Shown piece by piece: positions 35,520 to 43,468 of a stretch of 64,000 bases of DNA. Source of the DNA: Lachnospiraceae bacterium. GTDB taxonomy: Bacteria; Bacillota; Clostridia; Lachnospirales; Lachnospiraceae. Under the pieces are notes generated by a model that made no database searches, was not told the origin of the DNA, and was given only the letters and a program-made list of their open reading frames with translations. The stretch covers positions 248,001 through 312,000 of the forward strand of contig CAJTDK010000003.1 of the NCBI GenBank assembly GCA_910575105.1, in the 5' to 3' direction. A program made the position numbers and the translations under genes. The first letter of the stretch is position 1, and the number at the start of each line of letters is the position of its first letter.

Positions 35520-36335
35520 TTACATCATAACAAAATTTTTATCAAGCCATTTTGCAACACCATCCTCATCATTTGAGGAGATAATTGAGGTCGCAATTCT
35601 TTTGAGATCTTCATGTGCATTTTTAACTGCATAGCTTTCATCTGCCAGTTCAAACATATCTATATCATTTTTTCCATCACCAAAAACAACTAACTTCTCA
35701 CATTTCAAAAGTGATTGCAGCTGCTTTATTGCTTTTGCCTTTGAAGCATTCGAAGGCATGATTTCGAGCCATTGTTCTTTTGTATAAATATCCGTCTGAT
35801 AGACACAATGGAAGGAAGTCTTGTATTTCTTATATAATGGTTCGAGTTTTTTCGGTTCATTTATACAAGTGATATAGAAAATCTTTCCTGCTTTCAAAGC
35901 ATTTATTTCTCTTACTGCATTGGCACGAATATCTCCCTTTCTGCTCTCAAGAAACTTATTCGTTCCATCCGAGCACAATTTGGGAACAAATGAAAACTTC
36001 TCCTTGCCGTCTATGTGCGCATAAACGATGGGATATACTTTATTTGCAAACAAATCATCCAGCACAAAATCCACCCTATCATCAAAATAGTTTTTTATCA
36101 AAATATCATCTGAAAGATTATCTATTACAAAAGCGCCATTATACACGATTAGGGGGATTTTAGCGTTTATTCCGCTTGCTGCTTTTTTAGCGGTTATCAA
36201 CGAACGGGCAGTAGCATAAGAAAAAATCATTCCCTTTTCAGTCAGACTATTTATTACATTATTTGTATATTCTGACGTTTTTTCATCACTTCTCAATAAT
36301 GTTCCATCTAAATCTGACACATATAATGTATCCAT
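35520..36335 (-). CDS. HAD superfamily (Cof/IIB) phosphatase
   Basis: 271 residues. Motif I is YVSDLDGTLLRSD, motif II FSYATARS, a C2B-type cap lies in the middle, and motif IV is LVVFGDGKNDIDMFELAD. This is the Cof-type sugar-phosphate/FMN phosphatase group. The ATG at 36335 follows GGAGG with 8-nt spacing; seven upstream codons lie before that site. It stands between two pseudogene zones. Substrate unknown. Confidence 0.92.
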   Translation of the reverse strand: MDTLYVSDLDGTLLRSDEKTSEYTNNVINSLTEKGMIFSYATARSLITAKKAASGINAKIPLIVYNGAFVIDNLSDDILIKNYFDDRVDFVLDDLFANKVYPIVYAHIDGKEKFSFVPKLCSDGTNKFLESRKGDIRANAVREINALKAGKIFYITCINEPKKLEPLYKKYKTSFHCVYQTDIYTKEQWLEIMPSNASKAKAIKQLQSLLKCEKLVVFGDGKNDIDMFELADESYAVKNAHEDLKRIATSIISSNDEDGVAKWLDKNFVMM

Positions 36336-36356
36336 TCTTTTCACCTCCGCTGCCAA

Positions 36357-36490
36357 CTTATTTTATATCCATATGAATAAATGCTGTTTTGTCTTCTCTG
36401 TTATGCCCTGCCTTTCTGTAAAAATCCAATGTGCTTTCTGACCTTTAAGCAGCAGCCTTTCTTGATGTTCGTTCCATTCCTCATAAAATT
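36357..36490 (-). pseudogene. short acetyltransferase-like tail remnant
   Basis: One minus-strand frame ends with LDFYRKAGHNREDKTAFIHM, the usual last strand of a GNAT protein. The sequence before it continues in a different frame (EFYEEWNEHQERLLLKGQKA). No start or complete domain is present. Confidence 0.4.
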
Positions 36491-36496
36491 CTTACA

Positions 36497-36859
36497 TTAC
36501 ATAGGTGTTCCCACCTCGATCAAATTACCGTCTAAATCATAAAAACGAATTACCTTTTGTCCCCAGTTATGCGTCATCAGCCGATTGACATATTGAACCC
36601 CGGGATACAATTTCTCCAAATTTGCAATAAATGCTTCTATATCTTGTTCTTCAAAATACAGTTCACAAGAATTGCTTTTCGGAATAATTTCTTTTCCCAA
36701 AAACTTCTTCCAGATTTTCTCGTCCTGGAGTACAAGACCTTCCGTTAAAATCATGTTGCCGTCATGATCATGCACCAGATCAAGACCGAACAAGTCGTGA
36801 TAAAATCGTTTCGATTTTTCAATATCTTTAACAACAATCAAAATATTTTTTAATTTCAT
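36497..36859 (-). CDS. VOC-family (glyoxalase/bleomycin resistance-like) protein
   Basis: 120 residues of the vicinal oxygen chelate fold: KNILIVVKDIEKSKRFYHDL, FGLDLVHDHDGNMIL, SCELYFEEQDIEAFI and a C-terminal IRFYDLDGNLIEVG with the metal-ligand Glu. GAGGAGG precedes the start. It could be a lyase, dioxygenase-like or drug-binding protein; nothing nearby narrows the choice. Confidence 0.9.
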   Translation of the reverse strand: MKLKNILIVVKDIEKSKRFYHDLFGLDLVHDHDGNMILTEGLVLQDEKIWKKFLGKEIIPKSNSCELYFEEQDIEAFIANLEKLYPGVQYVNRLMTHNWGQKVIRFYDLDGNLIEVGTPM

Positions 36860-36939
36860 TGTCCGTACCTCCTCAAACGATGATTTGCCTGATTCTGAAT
36901 TCCGTAATTAGGAACAAGTATTTGTGTTCTAAAGAAGCT

Positions 36940-37157
36940 TTATTTCGTCCTTTGAACATTAAACCGTTGAATTGCAAATTCAATCAACTTCGCTCCGATA
37001 CCTTCATTTTGAAAGAGAGAACCTACATATAACTCTATAATCTCCCTGCCTTCTATGTGATGCATTCCCTTCACAAATTCATATTCATTCTTTTGGTAAA
37101 AATCAATATTTCCGCCAACTATGAATCTTGTATATCCGCTTTTCTGATGCAGTCCAT
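36940..37157 (-). pseudogene. GNAT acetyltransferase pseudogene
   Basis: The ATG at 37157 opens MDCIRKADIQDS, followed by TAG. The same frame continues LAEILIFTKRMNMN, then a deletion and frameshift lead to EFVKGMHHIEGREIIELYVG and FQNEGIGAKLIEFAIQRF, the acetyl-CoA loop of a GNAT protein. About half of a normal GNAT domain is missing. Confidence 0.75.
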
Positions 37158-37198
37158 AGATTTACCTCTTCTTCACATATCCCCGCAAAATGCTGTAA

Positions 37199-37633
37199 TT
37201 ACTCATCGTTCCCGCTTCTCCAGATCATGTCATATTCTTTTTCGCCAGTATGCTCATCCATGCCTTCTCCTTGAATCACGAATTTTTCTCTTTCATAAAA
37301 GCTTACCGCCCGCTTATTCTTCTGATATACGCTCAGGCGCAATTGCTGTTTTTCGCCTTTTACGAAATCCAGCAGCCGTTTTCCTATGCCGCTGGACTGC
37401 TGATTGCTCCTGACAAAGATTCCGGCGATGTAATCACCGTCCAGGCCGATAAAACCCACGATGTCTTTCTCATCTTCGTATACATACACCTCTGCCTGCC
37501 CGAGCATCCTTCGCACAGCCTCGAAGTTATCCCGCCAATACCGGGCAGGGATAAAGCCGTGTGCTTTCACATTGGTGTCAAGCCAAATCTCTGCAACCTC
37601 ATCTATATCTTTTTTCTGTAGCTCTCTGACCAT
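37199..37633 (-). CDS. GNAT family N-acetyltransferase
   Basis: 144 residues: MVRELQKKDIDEVAEIWLD, VGFIGLDGDYIAGIFV, then SNQQSSGIGKRLLDFVKG as the acetyl-CoA loop and NKRAVSFYEREKFV near the end. This is the YjaB/PhnO-like arrangement of small GNAT enzymes. The ATG at 37633 follows GAGAGG; nine upstream codons lack a site. Acceptor unknown. Confidence 0.9.
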   Translation of the reverse strand: MVRELQKKDIDEVAEIWLDTNVKAHGFIPARYWRDNFEAVRRMLGQAEVYVYEDEKDIVGFIGLDGDYIAGIFVRSNQQSSGIGKRLLDFVKGEKQQLRLSVYQKNKRAVSFYEREKFVIQGEGMDEHTGEKEYDMIWRSGNDE

Positions 37634-37699
37634 AACATATCCTCTCGAAAAAATATTCATCCGCTATTTTTCTGTCAGGCTTTTCCGAACCACTCGCCC

Positions 37700-38305
37700 T
37701 CAGGCTTCATCCGGCTGCTGTCCGTCGTGCGCCTTCCAGCAGCATTCCGTAAGTTCCATATGAGAAAACACGGCTTTAAACGAAGAATCCTCCGGCGAGC
37801 AGGCATAGATCCCGAACCGGATCTTCCCTTTACCATTATGCATATGACAGACCCGCATCTGCTGGAATCTGATTCCGTCCACAGAACATTCGATGCAATA
37901 ATCATCTTCTCTCCGGCTGAATCTGTACCACATGGATTTTACCGAAGCGTCGATCACTGTCGTCGCCCAGTCTGAATATCCGTGGTTAGTGACAACGCTC
38001 CCCAGATGCTGGAATTTTTCATTCTCATACTCGATGGAGCCTTTCAGCCAGTTCTCGCTGTCCAGATACATGACGATCCCGCATTGGTCAAACCGGTGAT
38101 GGCTCTCTGCAAATTCTGTCTTCACTGCAAAGCTGAAATATTCTTCCTCCGTCTCCATCTGAAAGACCGGGGCATTGTCATTCCGAAAATGATAATAGGT
38201 CCTCTGCCACAGATCCGTATGTGGTTTTGTGACAACCTCAATCTTTCCCTCTTTTACCGTATAACTCTCCGGCTCTCTCGTCCATCTAAATTTCGTCAGA
38301 TCCAT
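37700..38305 (-). CDS. DUF1349 domain protein
   Basis: 201 residues: FRWTREPESYTVKEGKIEVV, DLWQRTYYHFRNDNAPVF, FDQCGIVMYLDSENWLKGSI and a C-terminal KIRFGIYACSPEDSSFKAVF. These are the beta-sandwich (concanavalin-like) elements of the DUF1349 family, which probably binds carbohydrate. AGGAGG precedes the ATG. No partner gene is evident. Confidence 0.9.
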   Translation of the reverse strand: MDLTKFRWTREPESYTVKEGKIEVVTKPHTDLWQRTYYHFRNDNAPVFQMETEEEYFSFAVKTEFAESHHRFDQCGIVMYLDSENWLKGSIEYENEKFQHLGSVVTNHGYSDWATTVIDASVKSMWYRFSRREDDYCIECSVDGIRFQQMRVCHMHNGKGKIRFGIYACSPEDSSFKAVFSHMELTECCWKAHDGQQPDEA

Positions 38306-38332
38306 CTATTGTTCCTCCTGGCAAATTCATTT

Positions 38333-38368
38333 TATCTTCTCTTATACACTATCTTCTCTTATACACTA
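38333..38368. repeat. 17-bp tandem duplication at a gene end
   Basis: TATCTTCTCTTATACAC occurs twice in direct succession (38333-38349, 38350-38366), spanning the stop codon of the DUF3795-like gene. It looks like a recent replication slip. Confidence 0.85.
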
Positions 38369-38783
38369 CGATCTCCGAATCCTCCCCATTGCAGCCATAT
38401 TCGCACACAAGAAGATAGCGCTCATCCGCCGCCATGCCATAGCACCTGTCACTGCCGGGTATCTCCACCTGATTCCCCAAATAAACCTGGTTATCTTCCA
38501 ACAGCTTTACCGACTGCCCATTTGCTAACTGATATTCCATATTCACAAAAAAGCCATTGAGCAGATTCAGTTCACTGATATGTAAATCCTTGATTCCAAG
38601 TGAGTTGAACTCTTCTATCAGCACTTTTTTTAAGTTCTGCAGTTCCTCAACTCCACCCTTCTTTACGCATTCAGCCGCAATGCACCTTCCCCCGAAGGGA
38701 TGCCCGTCTGTTTCTGCACAGCCGCCGCAGTCTTTTGCTTTGTCACATCCGCTGCAGCAATCTACACCACAAAGTGATAACAT
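38349..38783 (-). CDS. DUF3795-like cysteine-rich protein with C-terminal domain
   Basis: 144 residues. The first about 45 are Cys-rich (LCGVDCCSGCDKAKDCGGC, GGRCIAAECVKKGG), as in DUF3795 proteins. The remainder (LNGFFVNMEYQLANGQSVKL...GMAADERYLLVCEYG) forms a separate beta-rich domain of unknown role. The ATG at 38783 follows AGGAGG. A 17-bp tandem duplication covers its stop codon. Confidence 0.8.
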   Translation of the reverse strand: MLSLCGVDCCSGCDKAKDCGGCAETDGHPFGGRCIAAECVKKGGVEELQNLKKVLIEEFNSLGIKDLHISELNLLNGFFVNMEYQLANGQSVKLLEDNQVYLGNQVEIPGSDRCYGMAADERYLLVCEYGCNGEDSEIVVYKRR

Positions 38784-39078
38784 CAATACACCTCCTATGC
38801 TGAAATTAACTATTAACTATATCATATACTCAAATAGGACATTTGAAAAGTGTGATAAGTCATTTTCCCAAATATAAACGATTTTACACCTTCAAATATC
38901 CCTCCGACTTATCCCGCATGATACGCAGTCCTTTATCCATCTTCGCCATATCGAATCAATATGATATCAGCCAATCTAGAAAAATCCGCCCATGTTCCAA
39001 CATAGTCAGGGCATATGCCGGGATACTATTAATGATTTAATCACTGATATTTCTGCAATGCTGTACTAATACAGCCTC

Positions 39079-40650
39079 TCATGGCGTGACCGGCGGCCTT
39101 TTTCCTCTCAGATATTCATCCGCCGCCAGCTTCGCACGTATCTCGGAATAATTAGCTTTCCGCAGGAATACGTCATCATATTCCTCCGCTATGCGCAAGA
39201 AATACACATCTATCTCTCTCTCCAGCCATTCTCTGTCGTCATACTCGTCCAGATCCACCTTCGCGATCTCCGGCGCACAATCAAGGCTCCTGCTCAGAAA
39301 ATACTCCAGATCCTCCGCTCTCTTCTCCTGCACATGCCCGAGATTATAGCGGATCACCGCCGCATCCGGCCTCGAGAAAGCAAGCAGGATATACATCACG
39401 CTCACCACCGCCGTGATATACCCAAACAGCGGAAAACTTCTTCTGTACATGCTCACAATCACACCGCCCATAATGAAAGCCAGCACCCCGAGAAACCACA
39501 ATACCAGAACTCTCAGGAAAGTCAGGTGATATACCCCGACATACAAGATCATCCGATAGGCCGCCGAAAAAAGCATGATAAACGTACAGCCCGATATCAC
39601 CGTCAGGATCATCTTGAGCGCCAAATTATCCCGGAACAGATACATACACAAAAGCACCATAATAAAATTGATGATCCCCACAAACAGAAGCTCCCAGAAC
39701 CCGCCCCTGGCATACTGGGCATAGGTCACTCCCTCCGGAAGGCCGATGCTTAACCGTCCGAACAGATACATAATCTGGATCAGACAGTACAGCACATAGA
39801 TCACACTGATGATCCCGGTAAATGTAATCCCGGTCACCGGATGATAATACTTTATCCGCCGCACTTCCTCCTTTTGGAGATTATATTTGCAGAGCGCCGC
39901 AAAAAAGCCATAGCACAGCATCGTCCCTGCAAGAAATGTCATTCCGATCCCGATTATCGTGGCAAAGTTAACGTATTTCAAAAGCTGCCCAAAAAGCTTC
40001 GAGAACATCATATCTGATTTCAGCAGAAGTGGCAGGATCACGCACAGCAGCCCGGCCGCTGTCACTATACCGATACCCGCCGCCACTATAGTACGGTTTT
40101 TCTCGTTCTTGTTTCCCGCAGCATGGCTGATCCCGTGCCGCACCGGATACTGCAGACACTCCGCCGTCGTCCCGGCCAAGATCAGGAGACGTTTCAAATA
40201 CCCCGGAAAATCCCACTGGGCATCATCGTAAAACTGACGGATCATAAAAACGAAAAAAAGCAGAATAATTCCGATCAAATTGAAAAAATGAAAGAAAAAA
40301 TCCGAGGTATACGCTGTCGAAATCCCCAAAAGCACCATGCCGGCCACATAAGGCGCAGACCGCTTCGCCACCCTGAACTCTATTCTTCGCAGAAGCAGCA
40401 CAGAAAATCCGACCGTCACAGCCACGCATACCGGAAAGGTAATTCCATGAAGATTTTTATACAGGCAGAAGGTAAACACAAGTCCATATAGGACGCTTAA
40501 TCCTCCGAAAAACCGATAATCCTCGCGCATCCTGCGAAGCAGCAAAGGCTCGGCGGTCCCTTTCCTTAACATATCCCCTGCCGGTGTTCCTTCCTCAGTG
40601 CTACCGGTATGATTTCCCACATACTCATATCCGTTACTCTGTAAACTCAT
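39079..40650 (-). CDS. DUF4173 multi-spanning membrane protein
   Basis: About 523 residues with roughly a dozen membrane helices. There is a soluble N-terminal tail and a charged C-terminal tail of about 75 residues (YFLSRSLDCAPEIAKVDLDE...). The pattern of helices and the EGVTYAQYARGGFWELLFVG segment identify the DUF4173 (DUF4153-related) family, of unknown function. The ATG at 40650 follows AGGAG; a GTG three codons earlier overlaps it. It lies downstream of an XRE/DUF2975 pair. Confidence 0.82.
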   Translation of the reverse strand: MSLQSNGYEYVGNHTGSTEEGTPAGDMLRKGTAEPLLLRRMREDYRFFGGLSVLYGLVFTFCLYKNLHGITFPVCVAVTVGFSVLLLRRIEFRVAKRSAPYVAGMVLLGISTAYTSDFFFHFFNLIGIILLFFVFMIRQFYDDAQWDFPGYLKRLLILAGTTAECLQYPVRHGISHAAGNKNEKNRTIVAAGIGIVTAAGLLCVILPLLLKSDMMFSKLFGQLLKYVNFATIIGIGMTFLAGTMLCYGFFAALCKYNLQKEEVRRIKYYHPVTGITFTGIISVIYVLYCLIQIMYLFGRLSIGLPEGVTYAQYARGGFWELLFVGIINFIMVLLCMYLFRDNLALKMILTVISGCTFIMLFSAAYRMILYVGVYHLTFLRVLVLWFLGVLAFIMGGVIVSMYRRSFPLFGYITAVVSVMYILLAFSRPDAAVIRYNLGHVQEKRAEDLEYFLSRSLDCAPEIAKVDLDEYDDREWLEREIDVYFLRIAEEYDDVFLRKANYSEIRAKLAADEYLRGKRPPVTP

Positions 40651-40721
40651 ATCCGTCACTCCTATTCTAATCTATTTGCTCATAGTCCATTGCGTGTATG
40701 CAATAACGTATCACTCAACGG

Positions 40722-40928
40722 TTAATCCTCTTCATATTCAATGATGTCCCCCGGCTGGCATCCAAGCTCCCTGCATATGGCCTCCAGCGTGGAAAACCGG
40801 ATCGCCTTCGCTTTATTATTTTTTAAAATCGACAGATTCGCCGGCGTGATCTCCACCCGCTTCGCGAGCTCGACCAGCCCGGTCTTTTTCTGTGCCATCA
40901 GCACATCAAGATTGATCTTAATCCCCAT
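40722..40928 (-). CDS. small XRE/YozG-type transcriptional regulator
   Basis: 68 residues, nearly all a helix-turn-helix: KTGLVELAKRVEITPANLSI with STLEAICRELGCQPGDIIEY, typical of YozG-like regulators. GGGGGAAG precedes the ATG. It follows a DUF2975 gene by 12 bp, the standard pairing for this regulator, so it probably controls the pair through the palindromes at 41.53 kb. Confidence 0.93.
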   Translation of the reverse strand: MGIKINLDVLMAQKKTGLVELAKRVEITPANLSILKNNKAKAIRFSTLEAICRELGCQPGDIIEYEED

Positions 40929-40940
40929 CGCAGCTTCCCC

Positions 40941-41399
40941 CTATATCGTCAGGTCGTTTTCTTCTTTATAGCTGACCGCTTTCTCAAATACATGCGAGAG
41001 CACCTGGCTGAACAATGCCGCGATAAAAAACACAAGAACGACCACCGCAGTCGCAGGCGTAGGCATCACAAACAGCTTTGTCAGCGTCACGCCGGCAATA
41101 ACGATGCTGAACACTGCCATCTTCTGGAGGCTCTCTACATTCGCATACACAAAACAGTTCCCTCCGATCACCGTCCGCATCATCCTACGGAGCTGCGCAA
41201 TGATAAGAATCCCGAACACACCGCAGACGGCAAGAGAGACCAGCATGATCAGGAAATTCTCCTCAATCTTCGCAGAATAATACTTTCCCAGCAGCTTCAA
41301 ACTCACCGGGAGTGTAAAAAGCACAAAAAAACCGCCGCCGAACATAACATCCAATACGGTCTTTGTAAATTTGACCAGTTTCGAATCCAATATCGTCAC
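40941..41399 (-). CDS. DUF2975 membrane protein
   Basis: 152 residues with four membrane helices and the LRRMMRTVIGGNCFVYANVE segment between helices 2 and 3 that marks DUF2975. The frame starts at a GTG only 2 nt from AAAAGGA; an in-frame TTG at 41390 has better spacing, so the exact start is uncertain. Co-transcribed with the downstream XRE gene. Confidence 0.88.
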   Translation of the reverse strand: MTILDSKLVKFTKTVLDVMFGGGFFVLFTLPVSLKLLGKYYSAKIEENFLIMLVSLAVCGVFGILIIAQLRRMMRTVIGGNCFVYANVESLQKMAVFSIVIAGVTLTKLFVMPTPATAVVVLVFFIAALFSQVLSHVFEKAVSYKEENDLTI

Positions 41400-41527
41400 A
41401 TCCTTTTCTACTATATTTTCTACTTTTCAACTATTTTCCGCCGCCAATCCTAACCACTTTTCAATTCATCCTCACAGGCTGTATCGCATTATGTCTTCAG
41501 CCTGTGTTTTCAATATATCACACTATT

Positions 41528-41565
41528 TATTGAATTTCAATATTAATTTATTGATTTTCAATAAA
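41528..41565. promoter_or_regulatory. paired palindromic operators before the DUF2975/XRE pair
   Basis: TATTGAATTTCAATA (41528-41542) and TTTATTGATTTTCAATAAA (41547-41565) are both perfect inverted repeats built on ATTGA/TCAAT half sites. Their centres are 21 bp apart, two helical turns. They lie upstream of the DUF2975 gene in its transcription direction and are a likely binding site for the adjacent XRE regulator. Confidence 0.6.
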
Positions 41566-41659
41566 TATTTTCCTATAAACAACAAATCAAGGTGAAACCC
41601 ACCATATTCCATAACACACCTGCAATACAAACCAGTATAAACAAGGCCATAAACAATTT

Positions 41660-41688
41660 AAAAAGCCGGCAGAAACACTTCTGCCGGC
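41660..41688 (-). terminator. minus-strand intrinsic terminator
   Basis: GCCGGCAGAA (41665-41674) pairs with TTCTGCCGGC (41679-41688) with a four-base loop. Read on the minus strand it is followed by TTTTTAAAT. It closes the transcript of the Rpn-like remnant upstream of it. Confidence 0.8.
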
Positions 41689-41736
41689 CAGGTCAATCTT
41701 ATCTGTTATCTTATTTTTGCACTACTTTCTGCACCA

Positions 41737-41915
41737 TTAAGAAATACTGCTGTCCGATGGATAATCCGTGCCGAAAAGCCCATTGATCAAGCCTACGACT
41801 GACCGCACAGACAGCGTAAGAATCTTTTTAAACACGCTGTCATAGACATGCGCAACTCTGTCAGAATGCGTATTTCTCCCTTCTTCCACTTTTACATAGG
41901 CAGAATTTCCCCCTT
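41737..41915 (-). pseudogene. Rpn-family (PD-(D/E)XK nuclease/transposase-like) N-terminal remnant
   Basis: The minus strand frame ending at 41737 reads VEEGRNTHSDRVAHVYDSVF then KKILTLSVRSVVGLINGLFG and TDYPSDSS before a TAA. This is the N-terminus of Rpn/YhgA-type recombination-promoting nucleases, normally about 300 residues. Only some 55 residues remain and no start with a ribosome binding site is present. Confidence 0.65.
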
Positions 41916-42187
41916 ATTTCTCTCCATAAGCAATATCATCTGCATGGAATGATCACACATTACTGTCCGCTCCACGACCATTAACCCATGCCTTCCCCTT
42001 TCATAAATAAATCCTATCAGTAAACAAAAAACGGGTATCTAAAAAGAACCTTTCAAATAAATCTACCGACAATCCAAAACTCTGGATCAAGCAAGCCAAA
42101 CTGCCAATTATTTAATATTCGCTGTACTAGGCTAAGCGGTTACCGAATCGTTGCTATGCGGTTACTACGATAACGCGATGATTCTAT

Positions 42188-42229
42188 TTTACAACATGAC
42201 TGATCTTTGTTATAATGAAACATATTTCA
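42188..42229 (+). promoter_or_regulatory. promoter and LacI-type operator of the regulator gene
   Basis: TTTACA (42188-42193) and TATAAT (42211-42216) with a 17-bp spacer. TGAAACATATTTCA (42216-42229), one base short of the perfect palindrome found at 43.35 and 43.41 kb, begins inside the -10 box. This implies autoregulation. The remaining sequence back to 41916 shows no gene. Confidence 0.7.
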
Positions 42230-42286
42230 TAAAATATCCCGAAAATATTCCACAAAATATTTCCCAGAATCGAAAAAGGAGTACCT

Positions 42287-43282
42287 ATGGCAAGTATAAG
42301 AGATGTTGCAAAAAAAGCCGGAGTCGCAGCCTGCACAGTCTCGAGAGTGCTGAACGGAACGGCGGCAGTAAGCCAGGAGACAAGGACTAAGATTGAAAAA
42401 GCCATGAAGGAACTGGACTATATCCCAAACGAGCTGGCCAGGGGAATGTTCCGGCAGAAGTCAGGAATCATCGCCATGCTTGTCCCCAGCATAAAGCATC
42501 CGTTTTTCTCATCACTGGCAGACTATATCGAAAAAGAATTATACGTAAAAGGGTATAAACTCATGCTCTGCAGCACCTCCGGCAGCATAGAGCGGGAGCA
42601 GGAATACTTAAATACCTTCAAGTCAAATCTGGTTGACGGAATCATCATGGCAGTCAACAGCCTCCATGAAACGGTATATGAACAGTTCACGAAACCTATG
42701 GTCATGCTGGACTGCCAGATCTCAGAGAATATCCCCTTTGTCGTATCCGACCACAGGATGGGCGGCCGGTTAGCCGCAGAGGAATTTATCAAAAATAACT
42801 GCCGCCATGTCCTGCATCTGTGCGCGGAAAAAGAGGAAAAGAAAATTCTCTCCTACGAAGGGCATGAGATGCTCGAGCAGGTACTTACCGCCCATGGAAT
42901 CAGGACAAGAGGCCAGGAGATCCGCTGGAACAGTTTTGACCTAAACGGCTATCGAGAGCTGGCAGCGCTGATCCTTAAGAATTACCCGGATATCGACGGC
43001 ATCATGGCTGCAGATATGGCCGCCCTGGCATTTTACGAGGCCGGAAAAAAGCTGGGCAGGCACATCCCGGATGATCTGTGCATTATCGCATATGACGGAA
43101 CATATATCCTGGATGTTATGGATACAAGCCTGACGACCATCGTACAGAATCTGGAACAATATTCTGCAGAAGTTGTGGACACCATATTAACGCTGATTGA
43201 AAATCCTGGCCGGCACGTCGAAAATACCTATGTGCCTGTTTCATTAAAAAAAGGAGAAACTAGTATAACCCAGCTTAAATAA
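42287..43282 (+). CDS. LacI-family regulator of the alpha-glucoside operon
   Basis: 331 residues. The N-terminal helix-turn-helix and hinge (SIRDVAKKAGVAACTVSRVL, then YIPNELARGM) precede a periplasmic-binding-like effector domain (IIAMLVPSIKHPFFSSLADY, IAYDGTYILD). AAAAGGAG precedes the start. It lies upstream of, and in the same direction as, an ABC/GH13 operon. TGAAACATGTTTCA operators flank both promoters, so it most likely represses that operon in the absence of an alpha-glucoside. Confidence 0.93.
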   Translation: MASIRDVAKKAGVAACTVSRVLNGTAAVSQETRTKIEKAMKELDYIPNELARGMFRQKSGIIAMLVPSIKHPFFSSLADYIEKELYVKGYKLMLCSTSGSIEREQEYLNTFKSNLVDGIIMAVNSLHETVYEQFTKPMVMLDCQISENIPFVVSDHRMGGRLAAEEFIKNNCRHVLHLCAEKEEKKILSYEGHEMLEQVLTAHGIRTRGQEIRWNSFDLNGYRELAALILKNYPDIDGIMAADMAALAFYEAGKKLGRHIPDDLCIIAYDGTYILDVMDTSLTTIVQNLEQYSAEVVDTILTLIENPGRHVENTYVPVSLKKGETSITQLK

Positions 43283-43310
43283 CCTTATGTTTCACTTGTC
43301 TAAATTCATA

Positions 43311-43427
43311 TTGACATAACAAAGAATAGATGTTATGATATAGAAGATGAAACATGTTTCACTTCAAAACATCCCGATGGACTCAACGCAGAGTCCTAAA
43401 AAAATACACACAATGAAACATGTTTCA
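43311..43427 (+). promoter_or_regulatory. alpha-glucoside operon promoter with two perfect LacI operators
   Basis: TTGACA (43311-43316) and TATGAT (43334-43339), 17-bp spacer. The perfect palindrome TGAAACATGTTTCA lies at 43348-43361, over the start of transcription, and again at 43414-43427, 66 bp further on. The two sites allow looping or cooperative binding. Confidence 0.8.
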
Positions 43428-43468
43428 TACAGATATTCTAAGAATAAAAAATAAAAGGAGTGACAAAC

